Shown: positions 42,425 to 52,390, numbered from the stretch's first letter. The stretch is DNA of 60,283 bases from Nitrospirota bacterium (GCA_029858565.1 JAOUEV010000014.1:1-60283); one strand, 5' to 3'. Notes: generated by a model from the letters alone, not told the origin. Numbers and translations are program-made.

Positions 42425-44434
42425 TTATTCAGGTGATTCGTCCTGGATCGCACTCTCGGGAACATCCTGGATCTGCTCATCGCAGTATCGCCGCGGTTCC
42501 GTCCCGGGAAGAAAAGCTTCTCGCAAGGATACGGTGCATTGTTCGGAACTCAACAGGCCTGACCGTGGATCGATGTTCTTGAAGATGATATTGGCAGGAA
42601 CGGGAAAATCCGCTGGCTCGGTCCCCCTGAGAGCCTGCTTCATGAATGTCATCCAGAGGGGAAGCGCTGCCCGGGCGCCGGTGGCTTTTGAACCGAGGCT
42701 GCGCTGATCATCATAGCCCACCCATACGCCGGCAGCCAGGGTCGGTGTATATCCTATGAACCAGGCATCCCGATAATCATTGGTGGTGCCTGTTTTGCCG
42801 GCGACCGGGCGGCCGAGTTCCCGTGCTTTCCACCCTGTGCCGCGTTCCACGACGCCTTTCAGCAGATTGGTGATAATATACGCTGTTTCCGGCCTCATTG
42901 CTTGAACAGGCGCCGGTTCATTGGAATAGAGTATGCGACCAGTGCTGTCGGTGATCTGGATGATCGCCACCGGATCGAGCCGGATGCCCTGATTGGCAAA
43001 AGTCGCGTAGACCGACGTAAGCTCAAGCAGAGTAATGTCCGAACTACCCAAGGCGAGAGAAGGGACTTCCTTCAACGCGCTATTAATACCCAGTTTTTTT
43101 GCAAATCTCACGGCATCTTCCATCCCTATGTCGGCAAGGAGCCTGACCGTAGGAACATTTAAGGACTGGGCCAGCGCCTTTCTGAGCGTCACGCTACCCT
43201 GGAACGTGCGGGTAAAGTTTTCAGGCATCCACGTGTTTTTTCCGTCCAGCTTAACGGTCAAAGGGGCATCTGTGAGCCGATCTACGGCACTGTAGCCCTT
43301 TTCAATGGCAGCGGCATATACCACGGGTTTAAAGGCCGATCCCGGTTGCCTGAGAGCCTGCCAGGCACGGTTGAACTGACTTTCAGCATAGTCACGTCCC
43401 CCGACCATGGCAAGAATATGCCCGGTAGACGGAGAAATAACCACGAAGGCGGCCTGTACTTTGTATCCATCCGCAGCGGGTCGTTTCGTGTTTTTTTCCA
43501 GAGTTGCGAGCCAGGAGTGGACGCTGTCCTCTGCATAAGATTGAAGCGTATCATCGATGCTCGTATAAATATTCAATCCGCCTGAATAAAGGATGCCGGA
43601 ACCAAACCGCTCCTCCACTTTCTGGCGAATATATTCCACAAAATACGGCGCAGGATTGGGACCTTTCTGGACAAACTTCCGCTGATCAGGAAGGGGGCTC
43701 CGGTCCGCTTCGGACGCAGCCTCCTCAGATATGACCTTTAGCACCGTCATCCGCTGAAGAACATAAGAGCGTCTCTTTCTGGCGCCATCTGGCGAGAGGA
43801 AGGGGGAATAGTATTTTGGCGAGCGGGGCAAGCCGGCAAGAAGTGCGCATTCCGCCAAGGTAAGATCACGGGAATTCTTTCCGAAATAGGTCTGAGCAGC
43901 TGACTCGACGCCGTATGCACCGTTCCCGAAATAGATCTGGTTCAGGTAAAAGGACAGTATCTCTCTTTTTGTGTACCGCTGCTCGATCTTCAGTGCCAGA
44001 AGCATTTCTTTGAGTTTCCGCCGATAGTTCCTTTCCGGTGTCAGAAAGAGCACCTTGGCAAGCTGCTGGGTGAGCGTGCTGCCGCCCTCCAGGATCTTCC
44101 CGGCACGGATGTTCCGATAGGATGCGCGAAGGATGCCGCGGACATCGACACCGAAATGCGAGTTAAAGCGCGCGTCCTCGGTAGCGATCAACGCTTTGAT
44201 AAGCATATCCGGAACATCATTGATGTTCACCGGCGTCCGGTTCTCGAGAAAAAACTCGGCCAACAGCCGGTTAGAGCTTGAGTAGACCCGGGTTGTGATG
44301 CTCGGCTTATATTCTTCGAGCTGATGCACCTCGGGAAGGTCCCATACTGAATAGAGAATGAGGCCGATAGCGCCGCCGATCGCGATTGCCGTGATCACGA
44401 GCGCAAGAAGGCCCAGCGTTGTCCTTATATTCAT
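42425..44434 (-). CDS. Penicillin-binding protein 1A (class A PBP)
   Basis: A 669-residue bifunctional murein synthase: short cytoplasmic tail, membrane helix (about 7-30), GT51 glycosyltransferase and transpeptidase. Glycosyltransferase motifs are ATEDARFNSHFGVD, GGSTLTQQLAK and YFGNGAYGVESAA. Transpeptidase motifs are SAFK in RQPGSAFKPVVY (active Ser), SLN in AQSLNVPTVR and KTGT in AGKTGTTNDYRDAWF. The ATG at 44434 was chosen because the promoter -10 box ends seven bases before it; in-frame codons further upstream overlap the promoter. The GGDEF and TPR-lipoprotein genes follow on the same strand. Confidence 0.93.
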   Translation of the reverse strand: MNIRTTLGLLALVITAIAIGGAIGLILYSVWDLPEVHQLEEYKPSITTRVYSSSNRLLAEFFLENRTPVNINDVPDMLIKALIATEDARFNSHFGVDVRGILRASYRNIRAGKILEGGSTLTQQLAKVLFLTPERNYRRKLKEMLLALKIEQRYTKREILSFYLNQIYFGNGAYGVESAAQTYFGKNSRDLTLAECALLAGLPRSPKYYSPFLSPDGARKRRSYVLQRMTVLKVISEEAASEADRSPLPDQRKFVQKGPNPAPYFVEYIRQKVEERFGSGILYSGGLNIYTSIDDTLQSYAEDSVHSWLATLEKNTKRPAADGYKVQAAFVVISPSTGHILAMVGGRDYAESQFNRAWQALRQPGSAFKPVVYAAAIEKGYSAVDRLTDAPLTVKLDGKNTWMPENFTRTFQGSVTLRKALAQSLNVPTVRLLADIGMEDAVRFAKKLGINSALKEVPSLALGSSDITLLELTSVYATFANQGIRLDPVAIIQITDSTGRILYSNEPAPVQAMRPETAYIITNLLKGVVERGTGWKARELGRPVAGKTGTTNDYRDAWFIGYTPTLAAGVWVGYDDQRSLGSKATGARAALPLWMTFMKQALRGTEPADFPVPANIIFKNIDPRSGLLSSEQCTVSLREAFLPGTEPRRYCDEQIQDVPESAIQDESPE

Positions 44435-44441
44435 GGAGTTC

Positions 44442-44447
44442 ATTATA
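44442..44447 (-). promoter_or_regulatory. -10 box of the PBP1A promoter, implying a leaderless mRNA
   Basis: A perfect TATAAT on the minus strand lies seven bases before the ATG at 44434. The -35 is weak (TTGTGA, 19 bases away). No ribosome-binding site fits between. Confidence 0.5.
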
Positions 44448-44533
44448 CAACTGCTCATGTTGTTTTCACAAGATTGTCTCATGGACGCGGTAAGTAGCGT
44501 GGGATATCGAAAACAAGTGAATTGAAAAATGAC

Positions 44534-44562
44534 TTGCAATTGTTACCGCAATGTGATATTAA
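44534..44562 (+). promoter_or_regulatory. Probable promoter of the rimP-nusA-infB operon
   Basis: TTGCAA at 44534-44539, a 17-base spacer ending TGA, and TATTAA at 44557-44562 form an extended -10 promoter. Transcription would start near 44569, so the hairpin at 44590 lies in the leader. Confidence 0.55.
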
Positions 44563-44589
44563 GAACCATCACTCTGAGATTTATTTCGG

Positions 44590-44622
44590 GAGTGGGCAGG
44601 TTCCTTGCCCACTCTTTTTATT
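44590..44622 (+). terminator. Terminator-like hairpin in the rimP leader
   Basis: GAGTGGGCA pairs perfectly with TGCCCACTC (9 base pairs, seven-base loop) followed by TTTTTATTT. It sits between the likely promoter and the rimP start, 16 bases from the ATG, so it is placed to attenuate the operon. It could also end antisense or upstream transcription. Confidence 0.75.
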
Positions 44623-44638
44623 TGGCTGCAACCACTAA

Positions 44639-45100
44639 ATGTCTGATATTATTGGTAAAATAAAGCATCACTTGGTCCCTATCCTCGATGCAAAAGGTCT
44701 CACGCTCTGGGATCTTGAGTTTAAGAAGGATGGACCCAAATGGTTGCTCCGTCTCTTCATCGACAGGGAAGGAAGCGGAGTAACTCTCGACGACTGTGAA
44801 TCCGTGAGCAGGGACCTGAGCATGGTGCTTGATGTCGAGGATGCGATACCTCATGCCTACACGCTTGAGGTATCTTCTCCCGGACTGGACCGGACGCTCT
44901 CTCGCTTGGAGCATTACCAGAAATGCCTGGGAAAGCTCATTCGCATCAAGACGTTCCAGGCCATCGATGGTCAAAAGGTATTTCGCGGGGTACTGAAGGA
45001 CCTGCAAGGCACTATCGTGGTGCTCGGAACCGATAGCGGGACAGACCTGACATTGTCAATGGAAAACATCGCGAAAGCTTCGCTTGAGGTGGTTCTGTAG
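44639..45100 (+). CDS. rimP: Ribosome maturation factor RimP
   Basis: A 153-residue protein needed for maturation of the 30S subunit. It has the two-domain RimP layout: the N-terminal alpha/beta domain with LWDLEFKKDG and LRLFIDREGSGVTLDDC, and the family motif YTLEVSSPGLDR, followed by the C-terminal SH3-like barrel (LGKLIRIKTF to LSMENIAKASLEVVL). It heads the canonical nusA operon. The ATG has no strong ribosome-binding site. A 114-base gap follows, with a short GTGCG/CGCAC hairpin near 45150. Confidence 0.95.
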   Translation: MSDIIGKIKHHLVPILDAKGLTLWDLEFKKDGPKWLLRLFIDREGSGVTLDDCESVSRDLSMVLDVEDAIPHAYTLEVSSPGLDRTLSRLEHYQKCLGKLIRIKTFQAIDGQKVFRGVLKDLQGTIVVLGTDSGTDLTLSMENIAKASLEVVL

Positions 45101-45214
45101 TCATGTGGTGCGAAGCTATCGGACGTCCTCATTCCGAGAATCCACATATCGTGCGGTTTTGCAGAACGCACAGCTGACTATCGTCTTTATTTTCATTCAG
45201 GAGGCAGGAGATCT

Positions 45215-46573
45215 ATGGGCCAGGAGTTGATTCAAGTCGTTGATCAGATCAGCAAGGAAAAGGGCATTTCCAAGGAAATGGTGATCGAGGCTGTAGAAAT
45301 GGCGCTGGTTAGCGCGGCGAAAAAGAAATACGGTGCGCAGCGGATCGCAGTGCAGATCGATCCGAAGCGTGGCGATATCCTGATGTATGCCTATAAGAAG
45401 GTGGTTGCCACGGTCGTAAATCCCGAGGAAGAGATCACTCTTGAAGAAGCGCAAGGGCTTTTTCCTGAAGCGCAGATGGACGGCGAGGTGCCTCTCCAAG
45501 TGGAGTTCGAGGGCTTCGGACGTATTGCCGCACAGACAGCTCGCCAGGTGATCGTGCAGAAAGTGCGGGAAGCGGAACGAGATGTGGTGTTCAAGGAGTT
45601 CAACGACAAGATCGGCCAATTGGTGAACGGTATTGTTTTGCGTCATGAGAAAGGCGCCTACTTCATCGATCTCGGAAAGACCGAGGCGGTCCTTCCGGCG
45701 CGGGAACAGGTGCCCCGGGAGAATTACCGGCGCGGTGACAGGATCCGCGCCTATGTGCTGGAAGTAAAAGATACCTCGAAGGGACCACAGGTCGTTCTCT
45801 CCCGCAGCCATCCGGAATTCGTAGCGAAACTGTTCGAGATGGAAGTTCCCGAGATCTACGAGAATATCGTGGAAATCAAAGGAGTGGTCCGCGAGGCTGG
45901 TGATCGTACGAAGATTGCCGTTGCATCAAAGGATTCCCAGGTAGACCCCGTGGGAGCGTGTGTCGGCATGAAGGGCGCCCGGGTGCAGGCAGTCGTTCGG
46001 GAACTTCGCGGTGAAAAGATCGACATCATCCCATGGTCCGAGGATCCCCGGGTATACATTGCAAAAGCCCTTAGCCCTGCGGTCGTCGAAAAGGTCGGCG
46101 TTACCGAGGAAGATCAGGCTGCACTGGCCGTTGTGGCCGATGCGCAGCTTTCGCTCGCTATCGGGAAAAAGGGACAGAACGTTCGTCTTGCCGCAAAGCT
46201 GTCCGGCTGGAAGATCGATATTCTCAGCGAGTCTGAATACGAACAGGAGCGCCAGAAAGAACGGGATCAGGAGATCGAGGCCGCTATTGCCGAGGAAACA
46301 AGAAAGATGGCCGAGGAGACCGGTGAAGCTGAAAGTGCTGCTGCAGAGTCGAGCGACACTGCTGATTCAGCTCTCCCAGAAGAGGCGACAGGTCTTTTGG
46401 GTATCGAAGGTGTCGGTCAGAAGACCGCAGAACAGCTAACTCAGGCAGGCTACGATACCATCGAAAAGGTGGCGGCCATGAACGACGAGGAGATCCTTGC
46501 GGTGCCGGGTATCGGTGACCGTATGGCCCAGAAGATTCTGCTCTCCGCCCGCGCCCTTTTGAACAAGGAATAA
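45215..46573 (+). CDS. nusA: Transcription termination/antitermination factor NusA
   Basis: A 452-residue NusA. The N-terminal RNA-polymerase-binding domain (residues 1-130) is followed by S1 (about 132-200: LVNGIVLRHEKGAYFIDLGK), KH1 and KH2 (GACVGMKGARVQAVVREL and SLAIGKKGQNVRLAAKLSGW), an acidic linker, and one C-terminal helix-hairpin-helix region (LLGIEGVGQKTAEQLTQAG to VPGIGDRMAQKIL). AGGAGG lies about ten bases before the ATG. It regulates pausing, termination and antitermination, and may act on the hairpin in its own operon leader. Confidence 0.97.
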   Translation: MGQELIQVVDQISKEKGISKEMVIEAVEMALVSAAKKKYGAQRIAVQIDPKRGDILMYAYKKVVATVVNPEEEITLEEAQGLFPEAQMDGEVPLQVEFEGFGRIAAQTARQVIVQKVREAERDVVFKEFNDKIGQLVNGIVLRHEKGAYFIDLGKTEAVLPAREQVPRENYRRGDRIRAYVLEVKDTSKGPQVVLSRSHPEFVAKLFEMEVPEIYENIVEIKGVVREAGDRTKIAVASKDSQVDPVGACVGMKGARVQAVVRELRGEKIDIIPWSEDPRVYIAKALSPAVVEKVGVTEEDQAALAVVADAQLSLAIGKKGQNVRLAAKLSGWKIDILSESEYEQERQKERDQEIEAAIAEETRKMAEETGEAESAAAESSDTADSALPEEATGLLGIEGVGQKTAEQLTQAGYDTIEKVAAMNDEEILAVPGIGDRMAQKILLSARALLNKE

Positions 46574-46589
46574 TAGACGGCTCATTACG

Positions 46590-47177
46590 ATGAAACATCA
46601 ACCGGAACGGACGTGCATCGGTTGCAGAAACACCTTTCCCAAGGATCAGGTGGTCAGGATCATCGCTGGCCCGCAGGGGGTCGTGATCGATTATCGTGAA
46701 AAACTGCCGGGACGGGCCGCCTATGTATGCGCGAAACCGGCATGCATTATTCAGGCCTTGACCCGTGATGTGTTGTCCCGTGCGCTCAAGACAAGGCTGG
46801 CGGTCGTTCCAGACAGAGGCGCTGTTATTACCATGATCGCCGATGCTGCCCAGCAGCGGATCCTTTCGCTGCTCTCCATGGCAGAAAAAGCGGGAAAACT
46901 TGCAACCGGTTCTTCCGCGGTAATCGATGCGCTTCAAAAGAAGCGTGTTCTTCTTCTTTTGTTTGCAGAAGATCTGTCCGAAGGCACCCGGGGGAATATT
47001 GCCGCTGCAGCTGGTGCAGGCATCGTCCGGATGATGACGATGTTCCATAAAAATGAACTGGGCCCGCTGCTCGGCCGCGAAGCTGCCGGTGTCTGTGCAA
47101 TTCTCGACAAAGGATTCGCTGACGCGATCTGGAACGAAAGCGAACGTGTAAAAAACTTGCGAAATGGGCATCAGTAG
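46590..47177 (+). CDS. YlxR (DUF448) fused to a YlxQ/L7Ae-like RNA-binding domain
   Basis: A 195-residue fusion. Residues 1-85 form the YlxR domain with [11 protein letters not shown] and [12 protein letters not shown]. Residues about 90-185 form an L7Ae/YlxQ-type domain ([20 protein letters not shown], then [20 protein letters not shown]). In Bacillus the two are separate adjacent genes, ylxR and ylxQ, in the same place between nusA and infB. Both parts are expected to bind RNA. Confidence 0.9.
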   Translation: MKHQPERTCIGCRNTFPKDQVVRIIAGPQGVVIDYREKLPGRAAYVCAKPACIIQALTRDVLSRALKTRLAVVPDRGAVITMIADAAQQRILSLLSMAEKAGKLATGSSAVIDALQKKRVLLLLFAEDLSEGTRGNIAAAAGAGIVRMMTMFHKNELGPLLGREAAGVCAILDKGFADAIWNESERVKNLRNGHQ

Positions 47178-47215
47178 AGTACAATGACGCTGCAGATGAG
47201 GGGGAATGGTATTGT

Positions 47216-49774
47216 ATGACGGTGATCAGGGTACATGAACTGGCAAAAAAACTGGGCGTCGAAAGCAAGGACCTCATATCCGTTCTGGAACGGATGGGCA
47301 TCAAGGACAAGACGCCGACAAGCGGCCTTGATGACAAAGAGACCAAGTCCCTGATCGAAAAGCTCAAGGCTATCCGCAAGGAAAAAGAAAAGCAGAAACA
47401 GGATAAACCTGTCACCGCAGCTTCGCTCGCTTTGTCGAAAGAAGAGCGCTTGAAGAAAGCGGCTGCCCTCATCGGTAAGTTCTCATCGACGCTCGAAAAG
47501 CCCGGCGCAAAACCCAAACCAGCGCCAATTCCTCCGGTGATCAAACCCGTACCTCCTGTGATCGCGCCGGCTTCGGCTGAAGTCGCTGTTTCTGACGCGC
47601 AGAAAACGCCTTCCGCAGAGCAGGTTGCACCGCAGTCGCCGGCCTCGCCTTCACCTGCATCACAGGCGCAGGTTGCAAGACCATCAGCACCGCGGCCTTA
47701 TACTCCCTCAGCTCCCGGACAACGATTTACTCCTCAGCGGCCGGGGATGCCTCCGCGCAGAGGTTCCACTCCCTTTGCGCCGGTGCTCGAACCATCGCTG
47801 TTCAACCAGCCGCCCGTTCCCGGTGCGCCTGCTCCCGGCGGAAAGCCAGCCAAAAAGAAATGGAAAAAAGGTGAAGGCAAGGATGACCGCGATTTCCGCG
47901 AGAAGCCTTCATTCAAAAAACTACCCGATATCAAGACGTTGCCTTCGGGTAAACGCCCTCATCGGAAAGATGAACGTCATGGTCAGCAGACCGACCTGGC
48001 GGACATCACAAAGCCCCGGAAAAAGGTCGTCAAGATCCAGGAAGGATGCACGATCAAGGAGTTCGCGGAAGTACTTGGGCAGAAGGTTGGCGACATCATC
48101 AAGAAGCTCATGACCATGGGCTTCATGGCCACGCAGAACCAGACCATGGATATGGATGCAGCTCTGCTTATCGCAGAAGAGTACGGAGTCAAGGCGGAAG
48201 TGGCGACTATCGAGACCGCGGAAGACGTGCTCGAGGAAAAGGCAGACGCCGCAGAGTCTCAGGTTCCGCGGCCGCCGGTGGTCACGATCATGGGCCATGT
48301 GGACCACGGAAAGACCTCGCTGCTCGACGCCATCCGCGAAGCGAACGTCGTCTCCCGCGAAGCAGGCGGTATAACGCAGCATATCGGCGCCTATCAGGTC
48401 AGCCTGAAAGGCCGTGAGATCACGTTCCTCGACACTCCCGGCCACGAGGCATTCACCGCCATGCGCGCCCGGGGCGCCAAGGTCACCGACATAGTGATCC
48501 TGGTCGTTGCCGCTGACGACGGCGTCATGCCGCAGACCCGCGAGGCCGTGAACCATGCGAAGGCGGCTGGCGTGCCGATCATCGTGGCTATCAACAAGAT
48601 CGACAAGCCCGATGCCAAGCCTGAACGGATCAAGCAGGAATTGTCGGACCTGGAGCTGATCCCCGAGGATTGGGGTGGTCAGACGATCTTCTGCGAGGTG
48701 TCCGCAAAAAAGCGTGTCGGCCTGGAGCACTTGCTCGAAATGATCCTGATCCAGTCTGACGTTCTTGAATTAAAGGCAAATCCCGACAAAATGGCCAGGG
48801 GAACGATCGTCGAAGCGAAACTTGACAAAGGCCGTGGTCCAGTGGCGACGGTCCTCGTACAGTCCGGCACCCTTCGCCAGGGAGATGTTTTTGTTTCCGG
48901 CGCGATGTTCGGCAGAGTCCGCGCGCTCAATAACGACAAGGGTGAGCGCGTCGAAGCAGCAGGACCGGCTGTTCCCGTCGAAGTTATCGGCTTCTCCGGC
49001 GTTCCCGGAGCAGGTGAGCGCTTCGTGGTGCTCGAGGAGGAGCGAAAGGCCCGCGCCATAGCAGAGTTCCGAGCGCATAAACAGCGTACCGCGGAGATGT
49101 CCGCAATGAAGAAGGTGACCCTCGAGGATCTGCACAGCCAGATTCAGGAGGGGACTGTTAAAGAGCTCAATATCGTGCTCAAGGCTGACGTGCAGGGTTC
49201 CGCCGGCGCAATCGTCGACGCATTGGAGAAGCTCTCGACCCCCGCGGTCAAGCTCAAGGTCATCCATAATTCCGTCGGCGCCATCAATGAGACCGACGTG
49301 ATGCTCGCCGCAGCGTCGAATGCAATTATCATCGGATTCAATATCCGTCCCGATTCCAAGGCTGCAGACATTGCCCAGCGGGAAGGCGTCGATATCCGCG
49401 TCTACAACATCATCTACAACATCATCGACGATATCAAGGCCGCAATGGAAGGGCTCCTTGAACCGACGCTCAAGGAACGGATCCTTGGCCACGCCGAGGT
49501 CCGCCAGACCTTCCATGTGTCCAAGGTCGGGACCATTGCAGGCTGCTCGGTCACCGATGGTGTCATGACCCGTCAGAACGACGGTGTCAGGGTACTGCGC
49601 GACAACGTGGTTGTCTATACAGGAAAACTGCACTCCCTTAAACGGTTCAAGGACGATGTTCGCGAGGTCCAATCGGGATACGAGTGCGGCCTTGGCATCG
49701 AGAACTTCAATGATATAAAGATCGGCGATGTTATCGAGGCCTTTGTTGTTGAGAAAATAGCGACAAAACTGTAA
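47216..49774 (+). CDS. infB: Translation initiation factor IF-2
   Basis: An 852-residue IF-2, which brings initiator tRNA to the 30S subunit. The N-terminal IF2N domain ([20 protein letters not shown]) is followed by a low-complexity Pro/Ala/Lys-rich linker (about residues 60-250), a second IF2N-like module ([20 protein letters not shown]), and the GTPase domain with [28 protein letters not shown] and NKIDKPDA. Domains II to IV follow to the conserved C-terminus ([20 protein letters not shown]). The linker may vary in length between strains. Confidence 0.98.
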   Translation: MTVIRVHELAKKLGVESKDLISVLERMGIKDKTPTSGLDDKETKSLIEKLKAIRKEKEKQKQDKPVTAASLALSKEERLKKAAALIGKFSSTLEKPGAKPKPAPIPPVIKPVPPVIAPASAEVAVSDAQKTPSAEQVAPQSPASPSPASQAQVARPSAPRPYTPSAPGQRFTPQRPGMPPRRGSTPFAPVLEPSLFNQPPVPGAPAPGGKPAKKKWKKGEGKDDRDFREKPSFKKLPDIKTLPSGKRPHRKDERHGQQTDLADITKPRKKVVKIQEGCTIKEFAEVLGQKVGDIIKKLMTMGFMATQNQTMDMDAALLIAEEYGVKAEVATIETAEDVLEEKADAAESQVPRPPVVTIMGHVDHGKTSLLDAIREANVVSREAGGITQHIGAYQVSLKGREITFLDTPGHEAFTAMRARGAKVTDIVILVVAADDGVMPQTREAVNHAKAAGVPIIVAINKIDKPDAKPERIKQELSDLELIPEDWGGQTIFCEVSAKKRVGLEHLLEMILIQSDVLELKANPDKMARGTIVEAKLDKGRGPVATVLVQSGTLRQGDVFVSGAMFGRVRALNNDKGERVEAAGPAVPVEVIGFSGVPGAGERFVVLEEERKARAIAEFRAHKQRTAEMSAMKKVTLEDLHSQIQEGTVKELNIVLKADVQGSAGAIVDALEKLSTPAVKLKVIHNSVGAINETDVMLAAASNAIIIGFNIRPDSKAADIAQREGVDIRVYNIIYNIIDDIKAAMEGLLEPTLKERILGHAEVRQTFHVSKVGTIAGCSVTDGVMTRQNDGVRVLRDNVVVYTGKLHSLKRFKDDVREVQSGYECGLGIENFNDIKIGDVIEAFVVEKIATKL

Positions 49775-49781
49775 CTTCAGC

Positions 49782-50063
49782 ATGTTCATTGGCGTCTGCA
49801 CCATCGAACTCCACATCCCGGATAGCGGTTCGCTCAAGACGAAGCGTCATTCGCTCAAGAGCCTAAAGGACCGCATCCGGGCAAGGTTTAACGTGTCCGT
49901 GGCTGAGGTGGACGACAACGATCTGTGGCAAAAAGTGACCATGGCGGTTGCTGCGGTCAGCAATGATAAAACCCACCTCAATCAGACCTTGGACCATGTG
50001 CTGGACCTTGTCAGGTCGGTGCCTGAAGTGAGCCTGCTGGATTATCAGATAGAAATCCTATAA
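49782..50063 (+). CDS. YlxP-like DUF503 protein
   Basis: A 93-residue protein matching DUF503: FIGVCTIELHIPDSGSLKTK at the N-terminus with KRHSLKSLKDRIRARFNVSV, and VAEVDDNDLWQKVTMAVAAV. Its position between infB and rbfA is the same as in many bacteria. It has been linked to ribosome function but its action is not defined. It starts seven bases after infB. Confidence 0.92.
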   Translation: MFIGVCTIELHIPDSGSLKTKRHSLKSLKDRIRARFNVSVAEVDDNDLWQKVTMAVAAVSNDKTHLNQTLDHVLDLVRSVPEVSLLDYQIEIL

Positions 50064-50158
50064 ATCCGAGTGCCTTTATTACGCTAGCGCATCATGCAAT
50101 CAGCAGGGAGAGGGAAATATGTCCTGCTCGGATGCACCGAAGGAGCGCAGCGAACACT

Positions 50159-50539
50159 ATGTCAAAACCTTCCTACAAACGTGCAGATCGCGTGAGCGAT
50201 CAAATGCGTCAAGAGATCGCCGATATCCTCATGCGAAAGATCAAGGATCCGCGCATCGGATTCGTCACGATAACCGAAGTGGATGTGTCTGATGATCTCA
50301 GGAACGCAAAGGTCTTTGTGAGCGCTTACGGCTCGGACAAAGATGCTACGCTCAAGGGTCTCCAAAGCGCCGCAGCTTTTATCCGGTCAGAACTGGGGAA
50401 ACGGATGCGGATGCGGTTCGTGCCTGAACTTCTTTTCCGGTACGACGAGACTGTGGAACGCGGCGCACACATCATGGAACTCCTGCATGACATTGAAAAG
50501 AAAGACAAGGGCGGCTCGAACGATGAAGGGAATTCCTGA
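50159..50539 (+). CDS. rbfA: Ribosome-binding factor A (RbfA)
   Basis: A 126-residue KH-type 30S maturation factor. Conserved blocks are RADRVSDQMRQEIADIL, DPRIGFVTITEVDVSDDLRN and AKVFVSAYG, with the C-terminal LLFRYDETVERGAHIMELL. The ATG at 50159 gives the family N-terminus; AAGGAG is rather far upstream (12 bases). The nrnA gene overlaps its last 17 bases. Confidence 0.95.
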   Translation: MSKPSYKRADRVSDQMRQEIADILMRKIKDPRIGFVTITEVDVSDDLRNAKVFVSAYGSDKDATLKGLQSAAAFIRSELGKRMRMRFVPELLFRYDETVERGAHIMELLHDIEKKDKGGSNDEGNS

Positions 50540-51503
50540 TATTATCGCGGCCCTCAGGCCGTGCCAATCGGTCCTTATTTCGGTCCATAAAAATCCGGAT
50601 GGTGACGCACTGGGCTCCCAACTCGCGCTTATGCGTGCTCTGGAGCGATCAGGGAAAAGGGTACATGCACATAATCTGGACCCGGTACCTGAAATCTATC
50701 GTTTTCTCCCTGGAGTAGAACGGATTACCTCCGGCGCGAAGGTGGCAGGATCCTACGATGCCTTCATGGTCCTTGACGCGGATCCGCCCAGGACCGGCTT
50801 GTTCGACGGGATCTATCCGGCACCCACTCTGATCAACATAGACCACCATGTCACGAATCCACTGGCATGGCCTCTCACCTGGCTAGATCCCCATGCAACT
50901 GCTACAGGTGAAATGATTTATCATCTTGTGCAGGAAATGGGGACCGATATCGACCGGGAAATGGCGCTGTGCCTGTACACCGCGATTTTTACCGATACCG
51001 GTTCTTTCCGTTACACCAATACGACCCCCTCCTGCATGCGCATTGCCGCTGATCTCATCGAAAAGGGCGCAGACACATGGCTCGTGACGGAAAATGTCTA
51101 TGAATCCTATACCTACCGGCGGATAAAGCTGCTCGGGATTGTTCTTTCCGGCATGGTGCGCCACAATGACGACAGAATCGCTCATGTGCTGGTAACCGAG
51201 GAAATGTACCAGCAGACTGGTGCAAGCGCAGAAGATACTGATAATTTCGTTAATTATGTTCGTGCGGTAAAAGGCGTCGAGGTTGCCATCCTCTTTCGTC
51301 AGACCGGAAAGAACCAGTACAAGATCAGCCTGCGATCCAAGGGCAGGGTGGACCTGTCCGCAATGGCTCAAGCACTTGGCGGGGGAGGTCATAAGAACGC
51401 GGCCGGCGGCGTCCTTGACGGATCCTTCGACGAAGTCTGTCGCAAGGTCGTAACCGCTGCTGAAAAGGTCTTGGCAGATCAGCTTGGTGCACCCCGGGCC
51501 TGA
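50523..51503 (+). CDS. nrnA: DHH/DHHA1 phosphoesterase, NrnA-like oligoribonuclease
   Basis: A 326-residue DHH-family enzyme that degrades nanoRNA and may dephosphorylate pAp. Motifs are HKNPDGDALGSQ, VLDADPP, INIDHHVTN (the DHH triad), TDTGSFRYTN, and the DHHA1 signature GGGGHKNAAGG at the C-terminus. The upstream frame is open within rbfA, but the ATG at 50523 gives the proper start. It sits between rbfA and truB, the usual place. Confidence 0.93.
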   Translation: MKGIPDIIAALRPCQSVLISVHKNPDGDALGSQLALMRALERSGKRVHAHNLDPVPEIYRFLPGVERITSGAKVAGSYDAFMVLDADPPRTGLFDGIYPAPTLINIDHHVTNPLAWPLTWLDPHATATGEMIYHLVQEMGTDIDREMALCLYTAIFTDTGSFRYTNTTPSCMRIAADLIEKGADTWLVTENVYESYTYRRIKLLGIVLSGMVRHNDDRIAHVLVTEEMYQQTGASAEDTDNFVNYVRAVKGVEVAILFRQTGKNQYKISLRSKGRVDLSAMAQALGGGGHKNAAGGVLDGSFDEVCRKVVTAAEKVLADQLGAPRA

Positions 51504-51505
51504 GC

Positions 51506-52390
51506 ATGAACGGGGTTCTCATCATCAACAAACCACGAGGATGGACGTCTCACGACGTGGTAGCCAAGGTGCGGCGCCTTCTCGGCGTTGCCAAGGCCGG
51601 CCACACCGGGACCTTGGACCCCCTTGCCACCGGGGTACTCGTTGTATGTGTCGGCAAGGCCACGCGACTGGCACGCTATCTGGAATCTGATGACAAGGAA
51701 TACGAAGCAGAGATCCGCCTGGGAACGATCACCGATACCCTGGACACTGACGGCCGGATCTTGGAAACGAAAGTATACGAATCCCCTTCTGAAAAGTCCG
51801 TACGTGAGGCGCTCAACGCTTTTACTGGTGTTATCAAGCAGCGACCTCCTTCATTCTCAGCCATCAAGATCCATGGCATACCATCCCATCGTCTCGCACG
51901 ATCGGGAGATGCGAGAGAACTGCCTGAGCGGCAGGTAACGATCTTTTCACTGGAACTGCTTCATTACCAAGACCCCTGCATCCGGGTTGCTGTTCGTTGC
52001 TCCAAAGGCACCTACATCCGTTCCTTAGCAGCTGACATAGGCGACAGATTGGGCGCCGGAGCATGCCTGTCTGTGCTGATCCGGACAAAGGCTGGGGCAT
52101 TCGGACTTGAACGTGCTATTACGATCGAGCAGCTGGCAGATCTTGTCGTTAAGAACGAAACACAAAGGGTACTGCTGCCTCCGGCCGAGGTTCTCAATGG
52201 CTTTTCATCCCTGAAAATGTCCGAGCAAGAGTGCCGTCTGGTCGCCCATGGAAATGCGGTTACGATAACGGACGATCGTGGAGAGATCGGAAATGAGGAG
52301 CAGGTGTGCCTCCTCGACCGGTCCGGCAGCCTTATTGCCGTTGGCAAACGGTCCGGAAGCACGATCCAGCCAGAAGTTGTACTTGTCTGA
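51506..52390 (+). CDS. truB: tRNA pseudouridine-55 synthase TruB
   Basis: A 294-residue pseudouridine synthase acting on U55 of tRNA. The N-terminus NGVLIINKPRGWTSHDVV and the catalytic motif GHTGTLDPLATGVL with Asp38 are intact, as are KEYEAEIRLG, QRPPSFSAIKIHG and RCSKGTYIRSLAADIG. A C-terminal PUA-like region follows. It begins two bases after the nrnA stop. Confidence 0.97.
   Translation: MNGVLIINKPRGWTSHDVVAKVRRLLGVAKAGHTGTLDPLATGVLVVCVGKATRLARYLESDDKEYEAEIRLGTITDTLDTDGRILETKVYESPSEKSVREALNAFTGVIKQRPPSFSAIKIHGIPSHRLARSGDARELPERQVTIFSLELLHYQDPCIRVAVRCSKGTYIRSLAADIGDRLGAGACLSVLIRTKAGAFGLERAITIEQLADLVVKNETQRVLLPPAEVLNGFSSLKMSEQECRLVAHGNAVTITDDRGEIGNEEQVCLLDRSGSLIAVGKRSGSTIQPEVVLV

Noticed and set aside
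45145-45175. GTGCG/CGCAC hairpin between rimP and nusA
   Set aside because: The stem is only five pairs with no T-run; no known element matches it.
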